From the NCBI RefSeq assembly GCF_030123245.1, contig NZ_CP126101.1, forward strand, positions 184,501 through 248,500: a stretch of DNA of 64,000 nt. The letters are read 5' to 3'. Below the pieces are notes generated by a model, which was not told where the DNA came from, did not search any database, and saw only the letters and a list, made by a program, of their open reading frames with translations. Of the stretch, positions 52,749 to 61,625 are shown piece by piece. Position 1 is the first letter of the stretch. Every line of letters starts with the position of its first letter. A program made the translations under genes and the position numbers. This DNA comes from Lysinibacillus pakistanensis. Lineage in GTDB: Bacteria; Bacillota; Bacilli; Bacillales_A; Planococcaceae.

Positions 52749-53978
52749 ATGGAAGTATTTATTGGTAGACAGCCAATTTTTAATCTTCAAGAACGGGTTG
52801 TTGCATATGAATTATTATATCGTAGTAAAAATGGAAATTCTTTTCCGATGGTTGATTCAGATGCGGCAACAATTGACGTACTAGTAAATTCATTTCTTTC
52901 AATTGGTATTGAAGAGGTAACAAAAGGTAAGCCTTGTTTTGTGAACTTTACTGAAAACTTGCTTATGGGCTCGATAAATGAATATTTAAATCCATCAGAG
53001 GTTGTTATTGAGATATTAGAGGATGTTCCGCTTACACCACAATTAGTAGAGAGAGTAATTGAGCTGAAATCGTATGGATTTAAAATAGCATTAGATGATT
53101 TTATATTGGATGAGCATGTTCAAGTTTATGATGAACTTTTCGCCCATATTGATTATATAAAAGTTGATTTTTTATCGTCACCACTACTCAAGAGAATGGA
53201 AATTGAAAATAAAGTGAAGGAAAATTTCCCCCACATTCAACTGCTTGCAGAAAAAGTGGAGACACGTAATCAATTTGAAGTTGCAAAACACTCAGGCTAT
53301 AAATTATTCCAAGGCTATTTTTTTGAACAACCCCAAATAATTAAAGCTACAGATATACCAGCGAATACCCTTCAATATTTCTACATTATTACTCTATTAA
53401 AGGAAGAGGAACCTAATATACAGTTACTTGCCGATAATATTGAACGTGATCTTTCATTAACGTATAAATTATTGCAAATGATTGATAATGCTTCTAGACG
53501 TTCTAAATCCAAAGTACGCTCTATAAAACAAGCGATAGTACTGCTTGGGATATCTAATTTACGTAAGTGGATTTACTTATTAGCCATGCGGGAAATTGAT
53601 ATAAATACTGATTCAGATCTTTTTAAAGAGGTAATGCGGACATCATTATTCCGTGCAAAGGTTTGTGAAAAATTGGCTAAACACTCGAATAAGCATAACT
53701 TCTCTGAATACTTCTTGGTGGGCATGTTTTCATTAATAGATACTTTACTACAAAGACCAATCAACGTAATTTTACAACAGCTACCATTTTCAGAAGACAT
53801 AACGGACACAATTTTTGGTCATCAAACTGAGATGACACCATATCTTGAATTCAGTATTGCCTTGGGGAAATTAGATTGGCCAAGCTTAGAGGAATTAGCT
53901 CCACAAGTAAATATTGATCTGACAACCATTGATCTTTTATACCATGAAGCAATGGAATGGGCGGAAAAGTCATTTTAA
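52749..53978 (+). CDS. EAL-HDOD signalling protein (YuxH-like)
   Basis: A 409-aa cytosolic protein: an N-terminal EAL-type domain (about 1-195; VAYELLYRSK in the place of the EAL motif, FVNFTENLL, LALDDF-type IALDDFILDE) joined to a C-terminal HDOD domain (about 200-400; LSLTYKLLQMIDNA, VRSIKQAIVLLGISNLRKWIYLL in part). The glutamate of the EAL motif is kept in YELLYR but the sequence is the degenerate YuxH type, so binding of c-di-GMP or protein partners is more likely than hydrolysis. GGAGGATT precedes the ATG. It is another c-di-GMP-related gene beside the cyclase at 17733 in the same window. Confidence 0.88.
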   Translation: MEVFIGRQPIFNLQERVVAYELLYRSKNGNSFPMVDSDAATIDVLVNSFLSIGIEEVTKGKPCFVNFTENLLMGSINEYLNPSEVVIEILEDVPLTPQLVERVIELKSYGFKIALDDFILDEHVQVYDELFAHIDYIKVDFLSSPLLKRMEIENKVKENFPHIQLLAEKVETRNQFEVAKHSGYKLFQGYFFEQPQIIKATDIPANTLQYFYIITLLKEEEPNIQLLADNIERDLSLTYKLLQMIDNASRRSKSKVRSIKQAIVLLGISNLRKWIYLLAMREIDINTDSDLFKEVMRTSLFRAKVCEKLAKHSNKHNFSEYFLVGMFSLIDTLLQRPINVILQQLPFSEDITDTIFGHQTEMTPYLEFSIALGKLDWPSLEELAPQVNIDLTTIDLLYHEAMEWAEKSF

Positions 53979-54093
53979 TAGTCGTCTTCGATGATGAACC
54001 TCATGTGTTTGTGCGCGGCCCATTAATGGCGTAACAATACTCAAACAAAGGGGAGAGTTTGTTATACTAATTCTAACGAATGGAGGTGTTTAT

Positions 54094-54498
54094 TTGCAAC
54101 AAAACTGGCAGAAAGTAGTTGTGGAAAAGCTAGCATCCGCTGTTAATCCGGCTTTTGTTATTGTTTTTGGTTCGTATGCGCAAGGTTCGGCACGGGAAGA
54201 TAGTGATTTAGATATTGCGTATTTTGCAGAAAGACAGCTTTCGGCTTATGAACGTTTTCTATTAGCAGGAGAGATTGCGCAGTCTTGTAATGTAGATGTT
54301 GATTTAGTTGATATTCTAACAGTTGATACAGTGTTTGCAGCACAAATTTTTTCAAGTGGTATGGTCATTGATTGCAAAGACGAAAACACCTTTGTTAAAG
54401 AACGTATGAAGGCATTATCAATGTATGTGACGTTAAATGAACAACGTGCGGAAATTCTAAAGGCAATTGAAGAAAGAGGTAGTGTCTATGGTGAATAA
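54094..54498 (+). CDS. mntA: MntA-type minimal nucleotidyltransferase antitoxin
   Basis: A 134-aa protein with the nucleotidyltransferase signature FGSYAQGSAREDSDLDIAYF (residues about 27-46), holding the GS and the two catalytic Asp residues. In type VII MntA/HepT systems this enzyme AMPylates a tyrosine of the HEPN toxin and so disarms it. The TTG start at 54094 follows GGAGGTG. It overlaps the hepT frame by 11 bp. Confidence 0.87.
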   Translation: MQQNWQKVVVEKLASAVNPAFVIVFGSYAQGSAREDSDLDIAYFAERQLSAYERFLLAGEIAQSCNVDVDLVDILTVDTVFAAQIFSSGMVIDCKDENTFVKERMKALSMYVTLNEQRAEILKAIEERGSVYGE

Positions 54499-54784
54499 TG
54501 ATGTTGTTTTAAATAAGGTTGCAACAATCGAACGATGTATGAATCGAGTCCGGGAAGTGTATAACGATAATCCTGAAAATTTAATGGATTTTATCAAGCA
54601 GGATAGTATTATTTTAAATATTCAACGAGCATGTGAGGCTAGTATTGATTTGGCCATGCATATAGTTAGTGATTTAAAGCTTGGTTTGCCTAAAACAAGT
54701 CGAGAAGCATTCAAGTTGCTCGAGGACAATAACTTATATAACGTAAAACGGATAGAATGGTCGAACTGGTGGATAGCACCTTAA
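54488..54784 (+). CDS. hepT: HepT-like HEPN (DUF86) toxin, C-terminally truncated
   Basis: About 98 aa from ATG 54488 (AAGAGGTAG upstream). The first 85 residues are a normal HepT start: VLNKVATIERCMNRVREVY, DFIKQDSIILNIQRACEASIDLAMHIVS and TSREAFKLLEDNN, in pieces. The frame then runs into the GGATAG repeat array and ends as VKRIEWSNWWIAP. HepT proteins are normally about 140 aa, and their RNase motif R-x4-6-H-x-Y lies in the part that is missing. The toxin is therefore probably inactive, while mntA is intact. Confidence 0.8.
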   Translation: MVNNDVVLNKVATIERCMNRVREVYNDNPENLMDFIKQDSIILNIQRACEASIDLAMHIVSDLKLGLPKTSREAFKLLEDNNLYNVKRIEWSNWWIAP

Positions 54785-54858
54785 AAGTGACGGATAGAAC
54801 CACTAAACTGAAGGATAGCCCTTCAAAACCGAAGGATAGAGCAGACTTCGCTCTATCC
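54750..54858. repeat. 21-bp-period GGATAG tandem repeat array 2
   Basis: Five units start at exactly 54750, 54771, 54792, 54813 and 54834, each with GGATAG. Units end in AACTGGT, AAGTGAC, AACTGAA and AACCGAA; the middle bases differ. The last unit folds into a terminator hairpin. The array replaces the 3' end of hepT. It is the same family as 52553-52621. Confidence 0.8.
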
Positions 54859-54868
54859 TTATTTTTTA
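54834..54868. terminator. Terminator formed by the last GGATAG unit
   Basis: GGATAGAGC (54834-54842) pairs with GCTCTATCC (54850-54858), followed by TTATTTTTT on the plus strand. It ends the mntA-hepT transcript and abuts the stop of the convergent kinase gene. Confidence 0.8.
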
Positions 54869-57564
54869 GGAATTGGGAATGAGATGGTGGTGCCTTGTCC
54901 AACTACACTTTTTATAGCTAGTTCTGCATTGAATAATTGTTTTAGGCGTTGCTGTGTATTGACTAGACCAACGCTTGTTTTCTTTTGCGGTGTGGTATTA
55001 TCAAAGCCAACGCCATCATCAGAAATGGCTATAGAAAAATAGTGCTCTGCCTCAGTAATGCGAATGGTCAAGTTTCCACCTTCGCGTTTTGGTAAAATGC
55101 CATGCTGGATGGCGTTTTCCACAAGCGTTTGAATGGATAGTGGAGGAACGGACAGCTCCATATTCACTGGGATATCCCAGTGAACTTGAATTCTATCACC
55201 AAAGCGAATTTGCTCAATGGCTAGATAGGAGCGCACAAGCTTTAATTCATAGTCGATCGGTACGGCCAAATCGACATTTTGGAAATCGAAGCTCATTTGT
55301 AAATAGTCACTAAATGCTAATAATAGCTTCTCCATTTGCTCATTATCCACGCCATGCAAGGATATAATCGAGCTCAGTGTATTAAAGAAAAAGTGGGGCT
55401 GAATTTGTGCCTGTAGCCAAGCTGCTTCGATTCTTAGGCGTTCCTCACTTGACTGCTTTACGCGAACAAGTGCATGGACCCTTGACTTAAGCTCCACATA
55501 TTCCATTGGTTTTTTAACATAGTCATTTGCGCCACTTAAAAAGGCAAGCTGTATATCCACTCTTTGCTGACGTGCTGTTAGGAACAAGATTGGTAATTCA
55601 GAAATGGAGAATTGTTCACGAATTTTCTTCGCCAATTCATAGCCGGACATATGTGGCATCATAATATCGGAAATGACCAAATCAAAGCTATTATTTTGTA
55701 GCATTACCAGCGCTTCGGACCCGCTTAATGCAGTTTCAATATCATAAGCCTCCGTAGAAAGCGCATTGGCAAGAACTTGCAGGTTTACTGCATCATCATC
55801 AACAATTAAAATTCTCGAATGACTAGTCACTAGCGTTTCTTTTTCAGTAACGGCAGCTATTTCGTCTTCAAATTTTGAGAGACTATTTAGTAATGAGACA
55901 TATTTAGAAAGTGAAGCATCGTTGTCAATGTTTATTTTCGTATCATTGTCCGCTTGTTCATTCGTTATTGGTAATGAAAAAGTAAAGGTAGAGCCTTTGC
56001 CAACAGTGGACGCCAATGATATTTTTCCTCCATGAAGGGCAACTAGCTCATGGCAAATACTTAAGCCTAGTCCAAGTCCACCACCAATAGATGTCATACT
56101 TGAATCTGCTTGCTCATATGGTTCAAATATTCTTTCCTGTATGTCTTTCTCAATACCGATTCCCGTATCTGTAACGGAAATATACACTTTTTTACCGATC
56201 AATTCAGCATCTATAGTAATAGTTCCTTTTTCTGTAAATTTAATAGCATTGTGAATTAAATTAGTGAAAATCTGAATAAGACGAGTTTCGTCCGCTAAGA
56301 CAGGCGGTAAATCTTTTGGTATTTTAATAATAAGCTCTATAGGCCTTCCTTTTAGCATGAAAAGGAATATATTACTTACGCCACTTGCTAGATTATGCAC
56401 ATTGATGGCCTTTGGATGAAGACGGAGTGTTTTCTCTTTTAATTGCACTAAGTCGAGTAAATCATCCAACATGTAGGTCATATGATTGCCGATTGTTAGC
56501 AGTAGCTTTATATCATCATTATTTTTTTCGGGAAGATCAAAATTTTGCTTCGCCAATAGTGTTTGGGCAATACTCATCATGCCATGAAGCGGATTGCGAA
56601 GCTCATGTGAAGTATTTGCCAGAAAATCATCCTTTGTATCGATTTCTTTTTGGAGCTTAACAGAAAGCTTTTCGGTTTGCAATGTTGATTGGAAGTAACG
56701 TGTAAACCAATATGCTGATAATGCTGTGATAGCAATCAAGAGATCGAAGGGATAATGGCTGTAAGGTAATGTAGAATTCTGCCTTAATGAAAAAAATAGT
56801 GAATTACCAGCAACAGCGGTACCTGTTAGTAATAAAAATACAATTCCTTTTTGCCCTTTTATTACTATATAAAGTATGAAAACAGTTATAATAATGGGAG
56901 AAACAATAAAGATTGTTGTGAAAATAATTTTTGTTTTAAAGATATACTCGATTGGAGATAGTATGATAAATACTAAATAAGCTATACATAGCATTATAAC
57001 AACATTTAATATTTTTGGCGGTTTTGAATATTCCTTCACTAATTCTCGTAGAAATAACACGAAAAATAACATATTAATAATATAAGAAAAATAAAATAGT
57101 TTATTTGCCCAAACCCAATTAATGGGTAAATACATATAAATAATTTTATTGCTTGAAACGAGTACAGTTATACAAGTGAAAATAATCATCATGGCAAAAT
57201 ATATAAGTGATTTACTTCGAACACCAATTCCAACAAGTAAAACAACAAAGAGAAGATAAAATAAAAAAACTAGACATACAGCTATTTGAGTAGCGATAGA
57301 AAAGAACTTTGATTTTTCCATCGAGTGCAAATCACCAAAAATAACTTCTTTTGTAAATCCACCCTGTGAATAACGATTCGTTTGAACGCCCTGTATAATA
57401 ATCTCACTTTCATTCGAGTCTAGGGTAAAATAATAGGTAATCGGTCTACTAATCGGGGCAGTTCGTTCATTGTCTGATTTCAGATTTCCCAGTCCACCAA
57501 TTAGTTGCCCATTTACATACAGTTCGTAAGGTGCTAATCCTTCAGGTATTGTCATACCATACAT
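54859..57564 (-). CDS. 7TM hybrid histidine kinase, main part (gene frameshifted upstream)
   Basis: A 901-aa stretch containing the rest of a 7TMR-DISM sensor (seven membrane helices, about 75-290), a HisKA domain (NTSHELRNPLHGMMS, His near 322), HATPase_c (NLIHNAIKFTEKG, DTGIGI, GGGLGLGLSI), a receiver (ILIVDDDAVNLQ, phosphoacceptor Asp in VISDIMMPHMSGYE) and a C-terminal LytS-type His_kinase/HATPase pair (QAQIQPHFFFNTLSSI, VENAIQHGI). Two kinase modules flank a receiver in a single chain. The N-terminal 112 residues lie in another frame upstream (57594-57932). It is divergent from a BTAD response regulator, presumably its partner. Confidence 0.85.
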   Translation of the reverse strand: MYGMTIPEGLAPYELYVNGQLIGGLGNLKSDNERTAPISRPITYYFTLDSNESEIIIQGVQTNRYSQGGFTKEVIFGDLHSMEKSKFFSIATQIAVCLVFLFYLLFVVLLVGIGVRSKSLIYFAMMIIFTCITVLVSSNKIIYMYLPINWVWANKLFYFSYIINMLFFVLFLRELVKEYSKPPKILNVVIMLCIAYLVFIILSPIEYIFKTKIIFTTIFIVSPIIITVFILYIVIKGQKGIVFLLLTGTAVAGNSLFFSLRQNSTLPYSHYPFDLLIAITALSAYWFTRYFQSTLQTEKLSVKLQKEIDTKDDFLANTSHELRNPLHGMMSIAQTLLAKQNFDLPEKNNDDIKLLLTIGNHMTYMLDDLLDLVQLKEKTLRLHPKAINVHNLASGVSNIFLFMLKGRPIELIIKIPKDLPPVLADETRLIQIFTNLIHNAIKFTEKGTITIDAELIGKKVYISVTDTGIGIEKDIQERIFEPYEQADSSMTSIGGGLGLGLSICHELVALHGGKISLASTVGKGSTFTFSLPITNEQADNDTKINIDNDASLSKYVSLLNSLSKFEDEIAAVTEKETLVTSHSRILIVDDDAVNLQVLANALSTEAYDIETALSGSEALVMLQNNSFDLVISDIMMPHMSGYELAKKIREQFSISELPILFLTARQQRVDIQLAFLSGANDYVKKPMEYVELKSRVHALVRVKQSSEERLRIEAAWLQAQIQPHFFFNTLSSIISLHGVDNEQMEKLLLAFSDYLQMSFDFQNVDLAVPIDYELKLVRSYLAIEQIRFGDRIQVHWDIPVNMELSVPPLSIQTLVENAIQHGILPKREGGNLTIRITEAEHYFSIAISDDGVGFDNTTPQKKTSVGLVNTQQRLKQLFNAELAIKSVVGQGTTISFPIPKK

Positions 57565-57593
57565 TTGAGGTGCAGTGTGTTGTTTTAGAATTG

Positions 57594-57932
57594 TTAAGCG
57601 ATAAGAACCATATTGTCCATTGCTAAGCTCTTTAAAGTATTTATTCCAGGACTCAGGTTGGTTGGAATATACTTTTTTTCATCTTGTACAGATGACTTTT
57701 CTGATGCGAGTAAAGTATCTGGATATAACGCCCATTCTCCTTGTAGTTTAGTTTTAAAATCATAGCTTGTATCTACAGCTCTTAAATCAACTGTTCCTTG
57801 TTTTGCAGAGATTCCTTCTGGAACATTTGTTAAATCCAACCAAGCAAAACGGAGTAATGTAAGCAAGCAAAAAAATATACCAGCAATTAGAAAAATCGTG
57901 ATATTTTTTGAGAGTATTTTCTTCTTCATCAT
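57594..57932 (-). CDS. N-terminal fragment of the 7TM hybrid kinase (frameshifted)
   Basis: A 112-aa frame with a signal-anchor helix (about 11-30) and the start of the 7TMR-DISM extracellular domain (LQGEWALYPDTLL). After DEKK (near residue 86) the frame is wrong. In the next frame the sequence continues as VYSNQPESWNKYF...GQYGSYRLTILK straight into the main part. The shift maps to a run of seven T (57673-57679; A on the coding strand). Eight would restore one reading frame of roughly 1020 residues. Either a true mutation, slippage, or a sequencing error. Confidence 0.8.
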   Translation of the reverse strand: MMKKKILSKNITIFLIAGIFFCLLTLLRFAWLDLTNVPEGISAKQGTVDLRAVDTSYDFKTKLQGEWALYPDTLLASEKSSVQDEKKYIPTNLSPGINTLKSLAMDNMVLIA

Positions 57933-58049
57933 AAAGAATTAATTTCGACAATATGTTTAAAACTCCTTCAAAAGTAACGGCTTTTCTATCAATTCTTTCA
58001 TAAATATAACGATATTAATACTATGACTAGTTTTTAAGGAGGAGATGTT

Positions 58050-59210
58050 ATGAAAATGGTGTTAGTAGATGATGAACATTTACCATTAATGAGACTGAAA
58101 ACCTTACTTGAAAAGAGTAAAGTCCCGGAAGTTGACATAGTTGGAGAATATACTGAATCCCTAACTGTCATTGCCCAAATACAAGCGCTGCAACCTGATG
58201 TTGTATTTTTAGATATTGTCATGCCGGATATGGATGGACTTGCATTAGGAGAAAAGATTCAAGAGCTTTTGCCGAATGTTGAGATTGTTTTTACTACTGG
58301 TTATGACAAATATGCTATAGATGCTTTTAATTTGCATGCAATAGATTATCTATTAAAGCCTGTGCAAGAGGTGCGCTTACAAAAAACATTGGAACGGCTC
58401 CAGTCAGTAATCGAAAATAATCAGCAAATGGCAGCGAAGCAAACAATGGTTCAACTGCTGGGGGGTATTAAAGTCATAACACCTGAGGGTAAGGTGCAAT
58501 TAATGAAATGGCGGACCTCGAAAGCGAAAGAGCTATTCGCCTATATGCTAACTAATCGCAATGAAATCATTTATCGTGATACCATATTAGAGTTATTTTG
58601 GCCAGAATCAGATATAGAAAAAGCATCCAAGCAGCTTTATACAGCTATCTATACTATCCGTCAAACATTAAAAAATTATGGGTTAGAGGGCATTCAAATC
58701 TCTAGTCCATTGTTAAATTCGGGTTATAAATTAATAGTGGAAAATGTATTAATTGATGTAGAACAATGGTTGGATCAATTAAAATCTTTACCCCCTTTAC
58801 AAGAAGATACAGCAGATAAACATGAGCGGGTGTCCCAAGCCTATACAGGAGATTATTTAGGGGATAGCGATTATCTATGGTCTGAAGGAGAAAGAGAACG
58901 GCTCAGACGATTATGGTTGCGCCACGCACAGCAATTAAGTGAATTTTATATAAGAAGCCAACAATACGCTGCTGCTGTGAGAGTACAGGAGAGGATTCAA
59001 ATAATCTCCCCAGATGAAGAGGATAGCTATTTTTCCTTAATGAAGCTATATGATCTGCTCAATAATGCCGCTGCCGTAGAAGAGCAATATGGGCAACTTA
59101 AAAAAATGCTGCAAGAGCAATTAGCAGTAGAGCCAAGTGTAGAAATTGAAGGATGGTATAGAAGTTGGAGAAAAAATAGTACGGTTTCACAGGTTGATGT
59201 GTTGAATTGA
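58050..59210 (+). CDS. Response regulator with winged-helix and BTAD (SARP-like) domains
   Basis: A 386-aa protein: receiver (MVLVDDEH, phosphoacceptor Asp55 in FLDIVMPDMDG, LKPVQE near 109), a winged-helix DNA-binding region (about 140-225; LFAYMLTNRNEIIYRDTILELFWP in part) and a bacterial transcriptional activation (BTAD) helical domain (about 230-378). This layout is that of bacillar SARP-type regulators paired with 7TM-DISM kinases. GGAGGAG lies before the ATG. Divergently placed to the kinase with a 117-bp shared promoter region. A strong terminator follows. Confidence 0.88.
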   Translation: MKMVLVDDEHLPLMRLKTLLEKSKVPEVDIVGEYTESLTVIAQIQALQPDVVFLDIVMPDMDGLALGEKIQELLPNVEIVFTTGYDKYAIDAFNLHAIDYLLKPVQEVRLQKTLERLQSVIENNQQMAAKQTMVQLLGGIKVITPEGKVQLMKWRTSKAKELFAYMLTNRNEIIYRDTILELFWPESDIEKASKQLYTAIYTIRQTLKNYGLEGIQISSPLLNSGYKLIVENVLIDVEQWLDQLKSLPPLQEDTADKHERVSQAYTGDYLGDSDYLWSEGERERLRRLWLRHAQQLSEFYIRSQQYAAAVRVQERIQIISPDEEDSYFSLMKLYDLLNNAAAVEEQYGQLKKMLQEQLAVEPSVEIEGWYRSWRKNSTVSQVDVLN

Positions 59211-59271
59211 AGTTGAAAGAGGATGGGGTATAAGTAAAATTTAGATTAAAATTAAAAAGTTTCACATCAGA

Positions 59272-59312
59272 AAAGTGCGAGAAATCAATGTTATTGATTT
59301 CTCGCGCTTTTT
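59272..59312 (+). terminator. Terminator after BTAD regulator gene
   Basis: AAAGTGCGAGAAATCAAT pairs with ATTGATTTCTCGCGCTTTTT over at least 13 perfect base pairs, T run at the end. Confidence 0.85.
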
Positions 59313-59447
59313 AAGATTTTGCTAGTCTTTCAGCTTTTCAATAATATATTTTCCTTTAATGAGTAAAATATGTTATTACACTCATTTAATAATAAATAAT
59401 ATTGGTAACTCCACATAGCAGAATTGATTAGTGCTCATATTGATATT

Positions 59448-61373
59448 TTACTGCCAATAATTTCCATTATTAATACCGTTTCTTTGAGCATTTTTGTAAG
59501 TCGTAATAGCAGTATTTAAATTATAGACGGCATTAGAAATATCGTTTTGAGTAGCGTAATAATTATTTACCACTGCTTGTGCAGATGAAACGGCTGACTC
59601 CATTGCAGATCTCTCAGTAGGAGTTGTCCAAAGCGTGTTATATGATAAGTTGTAACCGTCCCAAGAAGTTGTCACATATTGAACAGAATTAATTAGATTT
59701 TGTAATGATGTTTTATCTCCATAATATCCATTCGTACTATTTCTTTGAGCATTTTTGTAATTCGTTATAGCGTTATTTAAATTATTAATTGCATTGGAAA
59801 TATCGTTTTGAGTAGCGTAATAATTATTTACCACTGCTTGTGCAGATGAAACTGCTGACTCCATTGCAGATTTCTCAGTAGGAGTTGTCCAAGGCGTGTT
59901 ATATGACAAGTTATAACCGTCCCAAGAAGTTGTAACATACTGAACAGAATTGATTAGTGCTTGTAATGATGTTTTATCTGTACCGTATCCAGCAGTCCTA
60001 TTTCTTTGAGCATTTTTGTAAGTCGTAATAGCATTATTTAAATTATAGATGGCATTAGAAATATCGTTTTGAGTAGCGTAGTAATTATTCACCACTGCTT
60101 GTGCAGATGAAACTGCTGACTCCATTGCAGATCTCTCAGTAGGAGTTGTCCAAGGCGTGGTATTTGATAAGTTATAGCCATCCCAAGAAGTTGTCACATA
60201 TTGAACAGAATTGATTAGATTTTGTAATGATGTTTTATCACCATTTCCATACCCATACTTCGTTCCATTTTTCTGCACAGCTTGATAGTTTGCTAATGCA
60301 GTTTTGTATTGTGTAATAGCATTGTTCACTTGCTCCTGTGAAGCACTCGCATTATTAGCTACTGCTTTCGCATTTGTAACGGCTGCTTCAAATGCGTTAC
60401 GATCCGTTTGTGTTGTCCATTTTTCAGTTGATAAAACGTCATTTCCATAAACAGAGACCGGAACATATGGAGGGGAAGTTAGTAATTTATTTAATTCAGT
60501 TTTATTTGCCACAGGTAGTGTTACAGAAGCTTTGCTATCATCTACCTGTACTTTAGTAACAATATGTCCTGAATCTAAAGCTACCTTTGCACCACCACTA
60601 ACAGTAATTTGCTCAATTTTACCTTCCCCATAAAGGCTAAAATCTTTGTCAACATCGATGATTAGTTTATCAACATTTGATGAAACCTCAAATGCAGCCA
60701 CTTTATCAACGACTTTGATAGTTGAAATTGTTTGGTTAGAGGATACATCCACTTTTGTACGTTCTACGTTAAGCGTAGCCGATTTTACATCATTTAGAGA
60801 AACATTAAGCCAATTAATTTTTCTTGCCGTAAGAGGTTTAAAGGTAATTCCATCCCCAATTGTTACTTTATCAAGTGAGAATGATTTTTTTACACGACTT
60901 GTAACAATGAGCTCATCCTCGATAGCTACATTTTCAACTTTTACATAATCTGCATCGACAGTTAGGCTTCCTTCAATCTTCGCGTCTCCGCCATCGAAAT
61001 ACACTGTCTTTTTGTTAGTGCCAGCTTTTTTCAATGTTAGTGATGTGACGCTAGTAATTTCACCCTTTTTAACGACAATTGTAGCTTGCGCATTCGTTAA
61101 GGCCGTGCTATTTGCAGTTTTAAAGAGTGATTTAAGAGAATCACTAATATTATATTGTCCGTTAGAAGTACGCACCTTATCCTTTGTAATATTAGTAATA
61201 GTAACTGCATCTCCTGCTGGAACCTTCGTTTTTGTAGCAGCCAATCGTTCACCAATTTGAATTGACTGGTTTACAGATGAATCACTAGAAGCAGCGTTTA
61301 CAGGTGCCACTGGCAATACTAAGGTTGCTGTAAGAGCAGTTGCCATAAAAGTTGATAACGCTTTATTTTTCAT
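59448..61373 (-). CDS. Exported FIVAR-like repeat protein
   Basis: About 641 aa from ATG 61373 (GGAGTG upstream; the longer frame adds six residues). Signal peptide to about VNAAS (residue 28). An N-terminal region (about 30-290) has beta-helix-like short repeats (KKTVYFDGGDAKIEGSLTVD, ADYVKVENVAI, EQITVSGGAKVALDSGH). One degenerate and three nearly identical C-terminal FIVAR-like helical units of 87 residues follow, each with SVQYVTTSWDGYNLS, ESAVSSAQAVVNNYYATQ and AITTYKNAQRN. No SLH or sortase motif is seen. Probable cell-surface or matrix protein; the repeat number may vary. Confidence 0.78.
   Translation of the reverse strand: MKNKALSTFMATALTATLVLPVAPVNAASSDSSVNQSIQIGERLAATKTKVPAGDAVTITNITKDKVRTSNGQYNISDSLKSLFKTANSTALTNAQATIVVKKGEITSVTSLTLKKAGTNKKTVYFDGGDAKIEGSLTVDADYVKVENVAIEDELIVTSRVKKSFSLDKVTIGDGITFKPLTARKINWLNVSLNDVKSATLNVERTKVDVSSNQTISTIKVVDKVAAFEVSSNVDKLIIDVDKDFSLYGEGKIEQITVSGGAKVALDSGHIVTKVQVDDSKASVTLPVANKTELNKLLTSPPYVPVSVYGNDVLSTEKWTTQTDRNAFEAAVTNAKAVANNASASQEQVNNAITQYKTALANYQAVQKNGTKYGYGNGDKTSLQNLINSVQYVTTSWDGYNLSNTTPWTTPTERSAMESAVSSAQAVVNNYYATQNDISNAIYNLNNAITTYKNAQRNRTAGYGTDKTSLQALINSVQYVTTSWDGYNLSYNTPWTTPTEKSAMESAVSSAQAVVNNYYATQNDISNAINNLNNAITNYKNAQRNSTNGYYGDKTSLQNLINSVQYVTTSWDGYNLSYNTLWTTPTERSAMESAVSSAQAVVNNYYATQNDISNAVYNLNTAITTYKNAQRNGINNGNYWQ
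59481..60263. repeat. Three 261-bp tandem repeats within the FIVAR-like gene
   Basis: The marker TCTTTGAGCA recurs at 59481, 59742 and 60003, exactly 261 bp (87 codons) apart. The units are nearly identical at the DNA level, with only scattered changes, pointing to recent duplication or gene conversion. A fourth, degenerate unit lies further into the coding strand at about 60264-60520. Confidence 0.9.
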
Positions 61374-61625
61374 TTTGGTCACTCCAATCATCGTATTTAG
61401 TAGCTAATATATCATATATTTCAATAATTTAGTATCCAAAGGGCATGTTTTACTAGGTTTGATTAAATAAATAAACCAATAGTCCCTTTTTTATCTTTCT
61501 TGTTTTTTGTGATAAAATCCTAATATTTCTCTATAAATATGTAAAATTCTACTTAATTCGCTAAATCTATTGTTGTGATACAATGTTCCATCCATTATTA
61601 TTATGTATAAAAGAGGGGTGTTGTC

